DNA from: Micromonosporaceae bacterium
GTDB taxonomy: Bacteria; Actinomycetota; Actinomycetes; Mycobacteriales; Micromonosporaceae
Assembly (NCBI GenBank): GCA_009377645.1
Contig: WHTQ01000002.1
Location: 60,454-124,453, forward strand
Direction of reading: 5' to 3'
Length of the DNA: 64,000 nucleotides
Below are positions 8,269-15,876 of the stretch, piece by piece. Numbering within the stretch: the first letter of the stretch is position 1; each line of letters begins with the position of its first letter. Made by a program: the position numbers and the translations under genes. The notes beneath the pieces are model-generated. The model was not told the DNA's origin. It ran no database searches and was given only the letters and a program-made list of their open reading frames with translations.

Positions 8269-8493
8269 TTACCGTCCGGTAGCGCCGGGTACGGCGTCTA
8301 CCGCCAAGTGTGCCTGGGCTGCTGCCAGGCGGGCCATGCCACGGGTCGGGATGTCCGTGTCCGGGGCCTGCGGCCGGGGCAGGACCGGGTGCCTGCGCCG
8401 CCGGTCATCGGCGACCAGCTCACCGAACCTCGTCCAGTCTCTGGCCTCGGCCGCCGCCCAGTAGGCCGCCACCACCTCATGCGCCTTGGTCAT
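8269..8493 (-). pseudogene. Remnant of a SnoaL/NTF2-like protein
   Basis: A 74-codon reading frame. The first 30 residues (MTKAHEVVAAYWAAAEARDW, then TRFGELVADD) match the opening helices of SnoaL/NTF2-like proteins. The rest is basic and unstructured, with no trace of the beta-sheet cone, and is far shorter than the family's 120-140 residues. It keeps a TAGGCT box 7 nt before its ATG. It looks like the 5' end of a gene whose remainder was lost or frameshifted, but a short functional protein cannot be excluded. Confidence 0.45.
8270..8281. promoter_or_regulatory. Palindromic operator candidate upstream of the acyl-CoA dehydrogenase gene
   Basis: TACCGTCCGGTA has perfect 5-nt arms (TACCG and CGGTA) around 2 nt and lies 45 bp before GTG 8225. 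Short TACCG-type palindromes are common TetR-family operators before actinobacterial fatty-acid genes. No cognate regulator gene is in this window. Confidence 0.35.
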
Positions 8494-8547
8494 GGCCGGA
8501 AGCCTACGGCCGGGCTACGACAGCCCGGTGCCGGTCGGGAGCGGACA

Positions 8548-9423
8548 TCACCGCGGGTTCGGTGCCAGGTGGGAAAGGACCCGTCGCCACATCGGGATGA
8601 CCAGCAGGTGCCCGGCTGCCGGCACCTGCTCGTACCGGGCGTCCGGCAGCTGCCGCCGGTACCACCTGCCGTGCGCCGGTCCCGCGACCGGGTCGTCCGC
8701 CCCGTAGAGCAGGAGCGTCTTCGCGGTCACCTCGGCCGGTTCGAACCCCCACGGCTGGAGGGAGTATCCGGCAATGTCCGCGGCCAGACCCACCACGCCC
8801 TGGGCGAACGCCGCACTGAGCAGCTCGGTCAGGCGTTGCCGGGCTCCTGGCCGGGCGAGCACCGGCTCGTCGGCCGCCTCGGCGCCCAACAGCGCGAGCG
8901 CCTGGGCCGGATCCCCGGCCTGGAACCCGGCCAGCTGCTCGCCCAGGGCCGCGTGGACCTGGGCCGCTGGCTGCCCGCGCATCGCTTCCAGCGCCGCCTT
9001 GTGCTCGGGCGGGACCCAGGCGACCGCATCGTCCGGCGCTGGCGTCGCGAGCACGGCGACCCGGGTCACCAGGTCCGGCCGGCGGGCAGCCAAGGCGAGC
9101 GCCACCCGCCCGCCGGCCGACCAGCCGGCCACCCCCACCGGTCCGGTACCGAGCTGATCCAGCACCTCCGCTAGGTCGTCAGCGGCCACCGCGACGCTGG
9201 CCCAGTCCTCGGCCGGCATCGGCTCGGATCCGCCGTAGCCAGGCCGGTCGACGCCCAGGAGAGTGACATCGCGCGCCGCGGTCTGCTCCGGGTCCGGGTC
9301 GAAGCCGCCCGAGCCAGGGGCGGCGTGGCAGAGGACCACGGTACGGCCCGACCTGCCCTCGGCCGGGAAGTGCGCCGCCACCCGGCGTCCATCCTTGCGG
9401 GTGATCTCGGTACTGGTCGCCAT
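8548..9423 (-). CDS. Alpha/beta-hydrolase fold protein
   Basis: A 291-residue hydrolase. The oxyanion/strand region reads TVVLCHAAPGSGGFDPDP, the nucleophile elbow is [16 protein letters not shown], the acid is probably in LLLYGADDPVAGPAHG, and the catalytic histidine is in PAAGHLLVIP. Together these form the Ser-Asp-His triad. Substrate unknown. ATG 9423 is preceded by GGAGGGCCCG; the frame remains open far upstream, but that part runs antisense-like through uppS and is not coding. It stands alone between fadE and uppS. Confidence 0.82.
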   Translation of the reverse strand: MATSTEITRKDGRRVAAHFPAEGRSGRTVVLCHAAPGSGGFDPDPEQTAARDVTLLGVDRPGYGGSEPMPAEDWASVAVAADDLAEVLDQLGTGPVGVAGWSAGGRVALALAARRPDLVTRVAVLATPAPDDAVAWVPPEHKAALEAMRGQPAAQVHAALGEQLAGFQAGDPAQALALLGAEAADEPVLARPGARQRLTELLSAAFAQGVVGLAADIAGYSLQPWGFEPAEVTAKTLLLYGADDPVAGPAHGRWYRRQLPDARYEQVPAAGHLLVIPMWRRVLSHLAPNPR

Positions 9424-9506
9424 CGGGCCCTCCGATCGAGTGTCTCCAACGGCACCATATCCAGCGCTGCGGACAGCTATGGTCCGGATAGCAGGCGGGT
9501 GGGCGG

Positions 9507-10295
9507 TCAGGCGGCGCCGAACCGGCGGTCCCGCCGGGCATACAGCTCGCAGGCTCGCCAGAGCTGCCGTCGGTCGAAGTCCGGCCACAGAGTGTCCAGG
9601 TAGACGTGCTCCGCGTACGCCGACTGCCAGGGCAGGAAGTTGGAGGTCCGCTGCTCGCCGGACGGCCGCAGGAACATGTCCACCTCCGGCAGCTGCGGCT
9701 GGTAGAGGTAGCGGGCGAAGGTCTGCTCGGTGATCCGGTCCGGCCGCAGCCGGCCGGCGGCCACGTCCCGCGCCAGCGCCCCGGCCGCGTCGGTGATCTC
9801 CGCCCGCCCGCCGTAGTTCACGCAGAACTGCAGCGTCAGCACCGAGTTGTGCCGGGACATCTCCTCCGCGGTACGCAGCTCGGAGATCACGCTGCGCCAC
9901 AGCCGGCGCGGGCGGCCGGACCACAACACCCGCACCCCCAGCGCCACCAGCTGGTCCCGGCGGCGGCGGATCACGTCCCGGTTGAAACCCATCAGCCACC
10001 GGATCTCCTCCGGCGAGCGCCGCCAGTTCTCGGTCGAGAACGCGTACGCGGACAGCACCGGGATGCCCAGCTCGATCGCCCCCTCGATGGTGTCGAACAG
10101 CGCGTGCTCACCCTGCTCGTGCCCCTTCGTCCGAGCCAGCCCGCGCTCCTTGGCCCAGCGCCCGTTGCCGTCCATCACCACCGCCACGTGCCGGGGCAGC
10201 GCCTCGCGCGGCAGCGCCGGCGGGCGGGCGCCGGACGGGTGCGGCGACGGCGCCCGGACTCCGGCGCGACGCGGCGACGGCGGCGTACGGGTCAT
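9507..10295 (-). CDS. uppS: Isoprenyl (undecaprenyl-type) diphosphate synthase
   Basis: A 262-residue cis-prenyltransferase that makes the polyprenyl diphosphate carrier lipid for cell-wall synthesis. Signatures: [18 protein letters not shown] (catalytic Asp and substrate loop), [29 protein letters not shown] and [21 protein letters not shown]. The first 35 residues are a basic, proline-rich extension. The ATG overlaps the recO stop by 4 nt (ATGA), and GGGGAGAG precedes it. The recO-uppS order is standard in actinobacteria. Confidence 0.95.
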   Translation of the reverse strand: MTRTPPSPRRAGVRAPSPHPSGARPPALPREALPRHVAVVMDGNGRWAKERGLARTKGHEQGEHALFDTIEGAIELGIPVLSAYAFSTENWRRSPEEIRWLMGFNRDVIRRRRDQLVALGVRVLWSGRPRRLWRSVISELRTAEEMSRHNSVLTLQFCVNYGGRAEITDAAGALARDVAAGRLRPDRITEQTFARYLYQPQLPEVDMFLRPSGEQRTSNFLPWQSAYAEHVYLDTLWPDFDRRQLWRACELYARRDRRFGAA

Positions 10296-11065
10296 CGACT
10301 CTCCCCTCGGTCGACCAGCGGCAGGGATCGTAGCCCACGCTCCAGGTGCCACTGCAGGTGCGCGGCCACCAGCCCGGACGCCTGCCGGCGCAGCCCCTGG
10401 TCGGACCCGTCGGCCACCCCCCAGTCCCCCGCGACCAGCGCCGACAGCAGCCCCAGCACCTCCGGCGGCGGATGGACCGCGCCCGGCGGGCGGCAGTCGC
10501 CGCAGACCGCGCCGCCGGCCGGCACCGAGAACGCCCGGTGCCGGCCCGGGGTGCCGCACACCGCGCACTCGTCCAGCGCCGGTGCCCAGCCGGCGCTGGC
10601 CATCGACCGCAGCAGGTAGGCGTCCAGGATCAGGGTGGGTGCGTGCTCGCCGAGCGCCAGCGCCTTCACCGCGCCGAGGGTGAGCTGGAACAGCCGCAGG
10701 GTCGGCTCGCCCTCCTCCGGGGTGAGCCGCTCGGCGGTCTCGGCGATCGCACTCGCCGCCGTGTAGCGCGGGTAGTCGTCCAGAAACCGGCCGCCGTGCA
10801 GCGCGATCCCGACCACCTGCGAGACGGTCAGCAGCGACCGGGTGGGCTGCTCGCCGGCCGGGGCGGCGAGCTGCAGCTCGACATGGCCGAACGGCTCCAG
10901 CCGGGCGCCGAACTTGGAGCTGGTGCGCCGCACTCCCTTGGCCACCGCCCGCACCCGGCCGTGCCGGCGGGTCAGCAGCGTGATGATCCGGTCGGACTCG
11001 CCGAGCTTCTGGGTACGCAGCACCACCGCGTCGTCGCGGTACAACCGCCGCCGGTACCCAGCCAC
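10292..11065 (-). CDS. recO: DNA repair protein RecO
   Basis: A 257-residue recombination mediator of the RecFOR pathway, which loads RecA on SSB-coated gaps. The N-terminal OB fold starts [20 protein letters not shown], followed by [20 protein letters not shown]. The C-terminal zinc site is two CxxC pairs, CAVCG and CGDCR, about 22 residues apart. GTG 11065 start. It is coupled to uppS by a 4-nt overlap, and a strong hairpin at 11090-11133 separates it from the sigma-factor unit upstream. Confidence 0.95.
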   Translation of the reverse strand: MAGYRRRLYRDDAVVLRTQKLGESDRIITLLTRRHGRVRAVAKGVRRTSSKFGARLEPFGHVELQLAAPAGEQPTRSLLTVSQVVGIALHGGRFLDDYPRYTAASAIAETAERLTPEEGEPTLRLFQLTLGAVKALALGEHAPTLILDAYLLRSMASAGWAPALDECAVCGTPGRHRAFSVPAGGAVCGDCRPPGAVHPPPEVLGLLSALVAGDWGVADGSDQGLRRQASGLVAAHLQWHLERGLRSLPLVDRGESR

Positions 11066-11089
11066 CGGGTCATTGTCCTCCTACCGGAA

Positions 11090-11133
11090 GCCGCCGCAGC
11101 TCGCCGGGTTGGGGGCTGACGAGCTGCGGCGGC
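11090..11133. terminator. Strong stem-loop, probable terminator after the first sigma/membrane-protein pair
   Basis: Perfect 14-nt arms GCCGCCGCAGCTCG (11090-11103) and CGAGCTGCGGCGGC (11120-11133) with a 16-nt loop, between the stop at 11140 and the recO start at 11065. It has no T tract, as is usual in actinobacterial terminators. Confidence 0.65.
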
Positions 11134-11139
11134 CGCTAG

Positions 11140-11961
11140 TCACCGCCCCCGTGGCGGCGCGGTTGGGCGGTGGTCGGTGCCGGGGTCGACCGGCAGGTCG
11201 GCTGGCGGCATGGGCTCGGCCGCCTCATCCGGCGTCGGCAGATCGGTCGGCTGACCGGGCTGCGCCGGCACCACCGCGGGTAGATCGTCCGGCCGTTGCT
11301 GGTCGCCCGGCTGGCGGGCTTCCTCGCTGATCTCGGCGCCGTCCACCCCGCCGTCCTTGGCGTCCTCGCTGACTCGCTCGCCGAACTCGGACCGGTCGCT
11401 GGCCTGCTCCGGGAAGGTGAACGGAGTGACCGTTTCCACCACCGTCTCGAACCGTTCCTGGGCCGGGTCCGGCAGCACGCCGGCCAGCCCAGCGGTGCTC
11501 ACCCCGGTGGCGGCGACCGCCACCCCGGCGAGCGCCTTCGCCGCCACGCTCATCCCGGCGACCTTCGCCGCCGCGGCGGCCAGTCCAGCAACTCCTGGCA
11601 TTCTCCTGCGTCTCCTTCGCTTCCCGGGACCGGCCAGTCCGCCCCGGCGATGACCGACGCCGGCGGTGCCGGTCGCCGCCGGGTCCGGCCCGGCGTCGGC
11701 GAAACCGGTGAAGTCGCCCACCGCCATCCGGGCGGCAAGCGTCCGGTTCGGCCACACCGGCTGGCTCGCGACCTGCCGAAACGCCGTCATCACCACGGTC
11801 AGCGGCTCCAGGCTGGCCGGAACCGGCCGGCCGGCGAGCAGTGCGTCGGCGGTGTCGTCGTCGATCTGGCGGAACATCGGCATCTCGAAGACGTAATCGC
11901 CGGCCGGGGCGCTACCCGTACGGTCCCGCGCGTCGACGTCGTCTGGCCACCATGCCGGCAT
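11140..11961 (-). CDS. Sigma-linked membrane protein, probable anti-sigma partner (copy 1)
   Basis: A 273-residue protein encoded 2 nt after the first sigma gene. The N-terminal part has DDTADALLAGRPVPASLEPL followed by a helical stretch. A basic patch (GKRRRRRRMP) precedes one hydrophobic segment (about residues 135-160), then comes a conserved LPDPAQERFETVVETVTPFT block and an acidic, proline-rich tail. The same order of elements is found in the copy encoded at 12611-13423, so the two are paralogues. The genomic pairing with an ECF sigma gene suggests a membrane-bound regulator of that sigma factor; no known anti-sigma domain (zinc HxxxCxxC) is visible, so this is inference. Confidence 0.65.
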   Translation of the reverse strand: MPAWWPDDVDARDRTGSAPAGDYVFEMPMFRQIDDDTADALLAGRPVPASLEPLTVVMTAFRQVASQPVWPNRTLAARMAVGDFTGFADAGPDPAATGTAGVGHRRGGLAGPGKRRRRRRMPGVAGLAAAAAKVAGMSVAAKALAGVAVAATGVSTAGLAGVLPDPAQERFETVVETVTPFTFPEQASDRSEFGERVSEDAKDGGVDGAEISEEARQPGDQQRPDDLPAVVPAQPGQPTDLPTPDEAAEPMPPADLPVDPGTDHRPTAPPRGR

Positions 11962-11963
11962 CG

Positions 11964-12539
11964 TCAGTCACCACCCCGGCGTGGCAACCCGGTCGGGCAC
12001 GCCTCGTCCGCGATCATCCGGCGCAACGAGTCGAGCCCCCGCCGCTGGAGGGCCCGGACCGCGCCCTCGGTCTTGCCGGTGACCCTGGCCACCTCATCGG
12101 CGGTCAGATCCGCCACCACCCGCAACAGCAGGACCGTCTGCTGATCCGCGGACAGCTTCGCCACCAGCCGCCACACCCACTGCTCGCCGAGGGCGTCAAG
12201 GGCCTCCCGTTCGGTGTCCCCGCCGAGCAGCCACAGCTCTGGGTCCACCTCGGCCGACGGCGGGCGGCGGGCCAGCCGGCGCCGCTCATCCTGCAACCGC
12301 CGGTGCGCGATCGTGAACACCCAGGACCGGAACTGCACCTCCGTCCCGTCGAACGAACCCAACCCCCGGAACACCCCCAGGAACACCTCACTGGTCAGAT
12401 CCTCCGGCTCGATCGCCCGCTGCACCCGCAGATACCCCGCCACCACCGGCGCCAGATCCGCGTACAGGCGCTCGAAGGCCCACGCCGCGCCCCCGCGTGC
12501 CGCGTGCAGTGTCTCGGTGAACGCCTCGCCCAGTGCCAG
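11964..12539 (-). CDS. ECF-type RNA polymerase sigma factor (copy 1), CTG start
   Basis: A 191-residue sigma-70 family factor. Region 2 reads FERLYADLAPVVAGYLRVQR, PEDLTSEVFLGVFRGL and FRSWVFTIAHRRLQDERRR; region 4 reads LSADQQTVLLLRVVADLTAD and VARVTGKTEGAVRALQRRG. Any ATG/GTG start would cut off part of region 2 (first GTG at 12446). The open frame upstream has no ATG, GTG or TTG before an in-frame TAA, but CTG 12539 follows GGGAGG by 4 nt, and the paralogue has the same layout. Start is therefore called at CTG. Nucleotides 12271-12467 are almost identical to 13703-13899. Confidence 0.8.
   Translation of the reverse strand: MALGEAFTETLHAARGGAAWAFERLYADLAPVVAGYLRVQRAIEPEDLTSEVFLGVFRGLGSFDGTEVQFRSWVFTIAHRRLQDERRRLARRPPSAEVDPELWLLGGDTEREALDALGEQWVWRLVAKLSADQQTVLLLRVVADLTADEVARVTGKTEGAVRALQRRGLDSLRRMIADEACPTGLPRRGGD
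12271..12467. repeat. Near-identical 197-bp tract shared by the two sigma genes (copy A)
   Basis: Compared base by base with 13703-13899 (offset 1432), only three differences were found, all A versus G. It covers sigma region 2. The flanking parts of the two genes are clearly diverged, which points to gene conversion or very recent partial duplication. Confidence 0.85.
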
Positions 12540-12610
12540 CGGTCCTCCCGGTCCGGTTGGAGTCCACCACTGTTATCGCCGGCACCGCCGGAATGGGTAC
12601 GCCCTGCCCG

Positions 12611-13423
12611 CTACGGCTGGTCCGGCCGGTGCTGCCGGCCGGGTGTGCGGGCGCCGGCACTCCCGCCCGCCGCGGGCTCGGCTGCCGCCGCGGGCTCGCC
12701 CGTCCGGTCGCCGCCGTCGGCGCCCCGCCGCCGGTCATCGGGCGGATCGGCGGGTGGGCCGGTGCCGGGCTCCGGACCGCCCCGCTCCCCCGGTCCGCTT
12801 CGCTCATCGGGATCGGGCCGGTCGTCCGGATCGGGCCGGTTGTCCGGATCGGGCCGGCCGGGTTCGCCGGAACCGCTCCGGCCGCCCTGGTCGCCCGAAC
12901 CGCCCTGGTCGCCCGAACCGCCCTGGTCACCAGGGCCGACCTGGTCGCCCGGGCGGGCGGGATCGGCCGGGTCGGCCGGGCGGGCCGGGTCACCGGCGCC
13001 GCCGGTTCGCGTCGGGAACTGGTACGGGGTGACCGACTCCACCACCGTCTCGAACCCGTCCTGCACCGGGTCGGGCAGCGACCCGGCGAACCCCACCGAA
13101 CCGATCCCGACCACGGTGGCCGCTGCCCCCGCCACGGCCAGCCGGGTCCCCACCCGCAGCCGGCCCGGCACCGGACGGCCGGACCGCCCGCGGCGGCCCA
13201 CCACCCGGCTGCGGGGTGCCGGACGGCCGCCGGTGGCCAGGTACGCGGCCAGCTCGGCGGAGGGGCGTACCGGCTGCCGGGACTGCTCCCGGAGCGCCCG
13301 CACCACGCCGGCCAGCGGCTCCAGGTCGGCCGGCACCGCCCGCCCGGTGAGCAGGTCCTCGGCCAATGCGTCGTCGATCGGGGGCGGCCCGGCCAGCGCG
13401 TCGACGTCGTGGGTCGAGGTCAC
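12611..13423 (-). CDS. Sigma-linked membrane protein, probable anti-sigma partner (copy 2)
   Basis: A 270-residue paralogue of the protein encoded at 11140-11961. It starts VTSTHDVDALAGPPPIDDAL, with DDALAEDLLTGRAVPADLEP matching the copy 1 motif. It has a basic stretch (RSRVVGRRGRSGRPVPGRLR), one hydrophobic segment (LAVAGAAATVVGIGSVGFAG), then LPDPVQDGFETVVESVTPYQ. The last 110 residues are low-complexity: GDQGGSGDQGG repeats, then PDPDNRPDPDDRPDPDE. The GTG start overlaps the second sigma gene's stop by 4 nt (GTGA). A regulatory role for that sigma factor is inferred from the pairing alone. Confidence 0.65.
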   Translation of the reverse strand: MTSTHDVDALAGPPPIDDALAEDLLTGRAVPADLEPLAGVVRALREQSRQPVRPSAELAAYLATGGRPAPRSRVVGRRGRSGRPVPGRLRVGTRLAVAGAAATVVGIGSVGFAGSLPDPVQDGFETVVESVTPYQFPTRTGGAGDPARPADPADPARPGDQVGPGDQGGSGDQGGSGDQGGRSGSGEPGRPDPDNRPDPDDRPDPDERSGPGERGGPEPGTGPPADPPDDRRRGADGGDRTGEPAAAAEPAAGGSAGARTPGRQHRPDQP

Positions 13424-13971
13424 AGCGCCACCCCCTCGCTGACCAGCGAGCGTCGCAGCGTGTGCAGCGCCCGCCGCTGCAGCGCCTTCACCGCGCCGAC
13501 CGTCTTGCCGGTCACCCGCGCGACCTCCTCGGCGGTCAGGTCCGCCACCACCCGCAACAGCAGGACGGTCCGCTGGTCCTCGGACAGCTGCGCGCACACC
13601 TCGACCACCCACTGGCCGCCGAGCGCGGCCAGCGCCTCCAGCTCCACGTCCCCGGCCGGCAGGAAGGTCCCGGCCTCGACCGCCGCCAGCGCCGGCTGCC
13701 GGGCCAGCCGGCGCCGCTCGTCCTGCAACCGCCGGTGCGCGATCGTGAACACCCAGGACCGGAACTGCGCCTCCGTCCCGTCGAACGAACCCAACCCCCG
13801 GAACACCCCCAGGAACACCTCACTGGTCAGATCCTCCGGCTCGATCGCCCGCTGCACCCGCAGATACCCCGCCACCGCCGGCGCCAGATCCGCGTACAGC
13901 CGCTCGGCGGCGTGCGGAACCCCCTGGCGCGCCGCGGCAAGAGTCTCGGGGAACGCATCTTCGAGCGCCAG
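13420..13971 (-). CDS. ECF-type RNA polymerase sigma factor (copy 2), CTG start
   Basis: A 183-residue sigma-70 family factor, paralogous to the one at 11964-12539. Region 2 is nearly identical (AERLYADLAPAVAGYLRVQR onward); region 4 is diverged (LSEDQRTVLLLRVVADLTAE, VARVTGKTVGAVKALQRRAL). CTG 13971 is the only credible start: an in-frame TGA lies five codons upstream, and GGGGAGG sits 5 nt before the CTG. The first GTG (13875) falls inside region 2. It is coupled to its membrane partner by a GTGA overlap, and the upstream gap holds alternative hairpins. Confidence 0.8.
   Translation of the reverse strand: MALEDAFPETLAAARQGVPHAAERLYADLAPAVAGYLRVQRAIEPEDLTSEVFLGVFRGLGSFDGTEAQFRSWVFTIAHRRLQDERRRLARQPALAAVEAGTFLPAGDVELEALAALGGQWVVEVCAQLSEDQRTVLLLRVVADLTAEEVARVTGKTVGAVKALQRRALHTLRRSLVSEGVAL
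13703..13899. repeat. Near-identical 197-bp tract shared by the two sigma genes (copy B)
   Basis: Partner of 12271-12467, with three mismatches in 197 bp by direct alignment. Both copies lie in the same orientation inside sigma region 2. Confidence 0.85.
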
Positions 13972-14067
13972 CGAGGCCTCCCCTCACGGCCCGGGACGCA
14001 CATCCCGCGACGGTCTTGGCTGCTTGGCCTCAGGGTAGCCCGCGCCCCGGCGCGCGCTCCGCAGGGT

Positions 14068-14138
14068 GGCACTCGGGGGCCGGAGCCACGTGGGACGGGT
14101 TGTCCGCGGCCCGGCCCCCGAGTGCCGGGCCGCGGACA
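14068..14138 (-). promoter_or_regulatory. Alternative, mutually exclusive stem-loops upstream of sigma copy 2
   Basis: Arms 14101-14115 (TGTCCGCGGCCCGGC) and 14124-14138 are perfectly complementary over 15 nt with an 8-nt loop. Separately, 14068-14083 (GGCACTCGGGGGCCGG) is perfectly complementary over 16 nt to 14111-14126. The second pairing uses bases needed by the first, so only one can form, as in attenuators or riboswitches. Read on the minus strand this lies between eda and the sigma gene. Confidence 0.55.
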
Positions 14139-14261
14139 GCCCAGCTGTCCCGGTTGCTGCGCCGGCACACCCGCACGCTCGCACCCACAATTCGCGGCGC
14201 ACGGACCCGGCATCCGGCAGCATGGCACTCACCCGCCGACGCCGGCAACCAGCGACCCTCT

Positions 14262-14277
14262 TGTCACCAGGGTGACA
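14262..14277. promoter_or_regulatory. Perfect 7-2-7 palindrome, candidate operator
   Basis: TGTCACCAGGGTGACA has arms TGTCACC and GGTGACA around AG. It lies 38-53 bp past the eda stop and about 290 bp upstream of sigma copy 2. It could be a repressor site; the cognate protein is unknown. Confidence 0.35.
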
Positions 14278-14314
14278 CCTTCGTAATCGCCGGACCGCCG
14301 CCGAAGGGTACGGC

Positions 14315-14920
14315 CTAGCCGGAATGGCTCTTCACGAGCGCGACCAGCCGCTCGTACTGACCGGGGTCGGCCAGCCCGGTGCCGACCGCCGCCACCCGGG
14401 CGCCGGCGGCCAGGAACCCCGGTACGGTGTCGACCGTCAGACCGCCGGTCGCGACGTACTGCAGGTCCGGGAACGGACCCTGGATCGCCTGGAACCAGGC
14501 GGTCCCGAGGGCGGTGGCGGGGAAGGCCTTCACCCAGCCGCACCCGGCGGACTGCGCGCGCTGCACCTCGGTCGCCGTGCCGACCCCGGGCAGGTGCGGC
14601 AGCCCGGCCGCGAGGCTGGCCGCCAGCACCGCCGGATCGAACCCGGGAGCGACCGTGTACCGGGCACCGGCCTGCGCGGCCACCCGTACCTGCTCCCGCG
14701 TGATCACGGTGCCGGCGCCGACCAGCTGGCCGCGCTCGGCACCGGCCGCCACCGTGGCGGTCAGCGCCGCCACGTGCTCGGGCCGCCCGATCGGCACCTC
14801 CAGCAGCGACACCCCGGCGTCCCAGGCCCGGTTCGCCAGCTCCACCGTCTCGGACGGCGACAGCCCGCGCAGAATCGCCATCACCCGGTGCCCGCCGACC
14901 AGCTCCTCGAACCCGATCAA
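14315..14920 (-). CDS. eda: KDPG/KHG aldolase family protein (Eda)
   Basis: A 201-residue class I aldolase of the 2-keto-3-deoxy-6-phosphogluconate family (Entner-Doudoroff or sugar-acid catabolism). The Schiff-base lysine is in GCGWVKAFPATALGTAWFQ; other marks are RVMAILRGLSPSE (active-site region), LEVPIGRPEHVAAL, GAGTVITREQV and TVAPGFDPAVL. The start is TTG 14920 with GAGGAGAG 4-10 nt upstream. Neither a dehydratase (edd) nor other sugar-acid genes lie nearby, so the exact substrate is open. Confidence 0.85.
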   Translation of the reverse strand: MIGFEELVGGHRVMAILRGLSPSETVELANRAWDAGVSLLEVPIGRPEHVAALTATVAAGAERGQLVGAGTVITREQVRVAAQAGARYTVAPGFDPAVLAASLAAGLPHLPGVGTATEVQRAQSAGCGWVKAFPATALGTAWFQAIQGPFPDLQYVATGGLTVDTVPGFLAAGARVAAVGTGLADPGQYERLVALVKSHSG

Positions 14921-14981
14921 TGCTCTCCTCCTCCTTCGCTTGCGGTGCAGCGTACGCCTGCCGGCGCGGCGCAGCGAGCGG

Positions 14982-15875
14982 TCAGAAGCCCAGCTTGCGC
15001 AGCTGCCGGGGATCGCGCTGCCAGTCCTTGGCCACCCGGACGTGCAGGTCCAGGAACACCCGGGTGCCGAGCAGCTGCTCGATCTGCGCCCGGGCCCGGA
15101 TGCCGACATCCCGCAGCCGGGTGCCCCGGTGCCCGATCACGATCGCCTTCTGGCTCGGCCGCTCCACGTACAGGTCGGCGTAGATCCGGGTCAGGTCGCC
15201 CTGCCGGTCCATCTCCTCGACCACCACCGCGATCGAGTGCGGAAGCTCGTCCCGGACCCCCGAAAGTGCCGCCTCCCGGACCAGCTCGGCCACCAGCACC
15301 TGCTCCGGCTCCTCGGTGAGCAGCTCGTCCGGGTACAGCTGCGGCGAGACCGGCAGGTACGCGGTCACTACGTCCACCAGCGTGTCGAGCTGATCGCCGG
15401 TGACCGCGCTGACCGGCACCACCGCGGCGAACTCGCCGAGCTCCCCGACCGCGGCCAGCTGGGCGACCAGCCGGCCCCGGTCCACCAGGTCGGTCTTGGT
15501 GACCACCGCGATCACGGTGGCGCGCAGCCGGGCGATCTCGCCGCTGATGAACCGGTCGCCGGGCCCGACCGGCTGGTCGGCGGGCAGGCACAGCCCGACC
15601 ACGTCGACCTCGCTCCAGGTCGCCCGGACCAGGTCGTTGAGGCGCTGGCCGAGCAGGGTCCGGGGCCGGTGCAGCCCCGGGGTGTCGACCAGCACCAGCT
15701 GCCCGTCCGGCCGGTGCAGCACCCCCCGGATCACGTGCCGGGTGGTCTGCGGCTTGCTGGAGGTGATGGCGATCTTCTGCCCGATGATCGCGTTGGTGAG
15801 GGTCGACTTGCCGGCGTTCGGGCGCCCCACGAAGCAGGCGAACCCCGCCCGGTAGGCCCGATCCTCGCCGGCCAC
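14982..15875 (-). CDS. era: GTPase Era, 16S rRNA/30S assembly factor
   Basis: A 297-residue TrmE-Era-EngA class GTPase with a C-terminal KH domain. G1 is GRPNAGKSTLTNAIIG, the switch I region includes QTTRHVIRG, G3 is DTPGLHRPR and G4 is TKTD. The KH region contains AIVIGHRGTRLRDVGIRARA followed by FLDLHVRVAKDWQRDPRQLR. It binds the 3' end of 16S rRNA during small-subunit maturation. It is part of the phoH-ybeY-corC-cdd-like-era run conserved in actinobacteria. Confidence 0.96.
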   Translation of the reverse strand: MAGEDRAYRAGFACFVGRPNAGKSTLTNAIIGQKIAITSSKPQTTRHVIRGVLHRPDGQLVLVDTPGLHRPRTLLGQRLNDLVRATWSEVDVVGLCLPADQPVGPGDRFISGEIARLRATVIAVVTKTDLVDRGRLVAQLAAVGELGEFAAVVPVSAVTGDQLDTLVDVVTAYLPVSPQLYPDELLTEEPEQVLVAELVREAALSGVRDELPHSIAVVVEEMDRQGDLTRIYADLYVERPSQKAIVIGHRGTRLRDVGIRARAQIEQLLGTRVFLDLHVRVAKDWQRDPRQLRKLGF

Positions 15876-15876
15876 C

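Larger units (their letters stand above)
13972..14314. other. 343-bp intergenic region rich in inverted repeats
   Basis: No convincing gene is seen between the second sigma gene and eda. The stretch holds two mutually exclusive hairpins (14068-14138), a 16-bp palindrome (14262-14277) and GC-rich sequence. Short open frames on either strand lack coding character. It is probably the promoter and untranslated leader of the sigma gene. Confidence 0.6.

Noticed and set aside
6693..8282. Long plus-strand open frame opposite the acyl-CoA dehydrogenase
   Set aside because: An antisense shadow: composition rich in Arg/Pro/Gly/Leu with no motifs, whereas the minus-strand frame is an unmistakable enzyme.
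9424..9999. Long N-terminal extension of the alpha/beta-hydrolase frame across uppS
   Set aside because: The added residues are a translated shadow of uppS in another frame; a good ribosome-binding site and normal protein start are at 9423.
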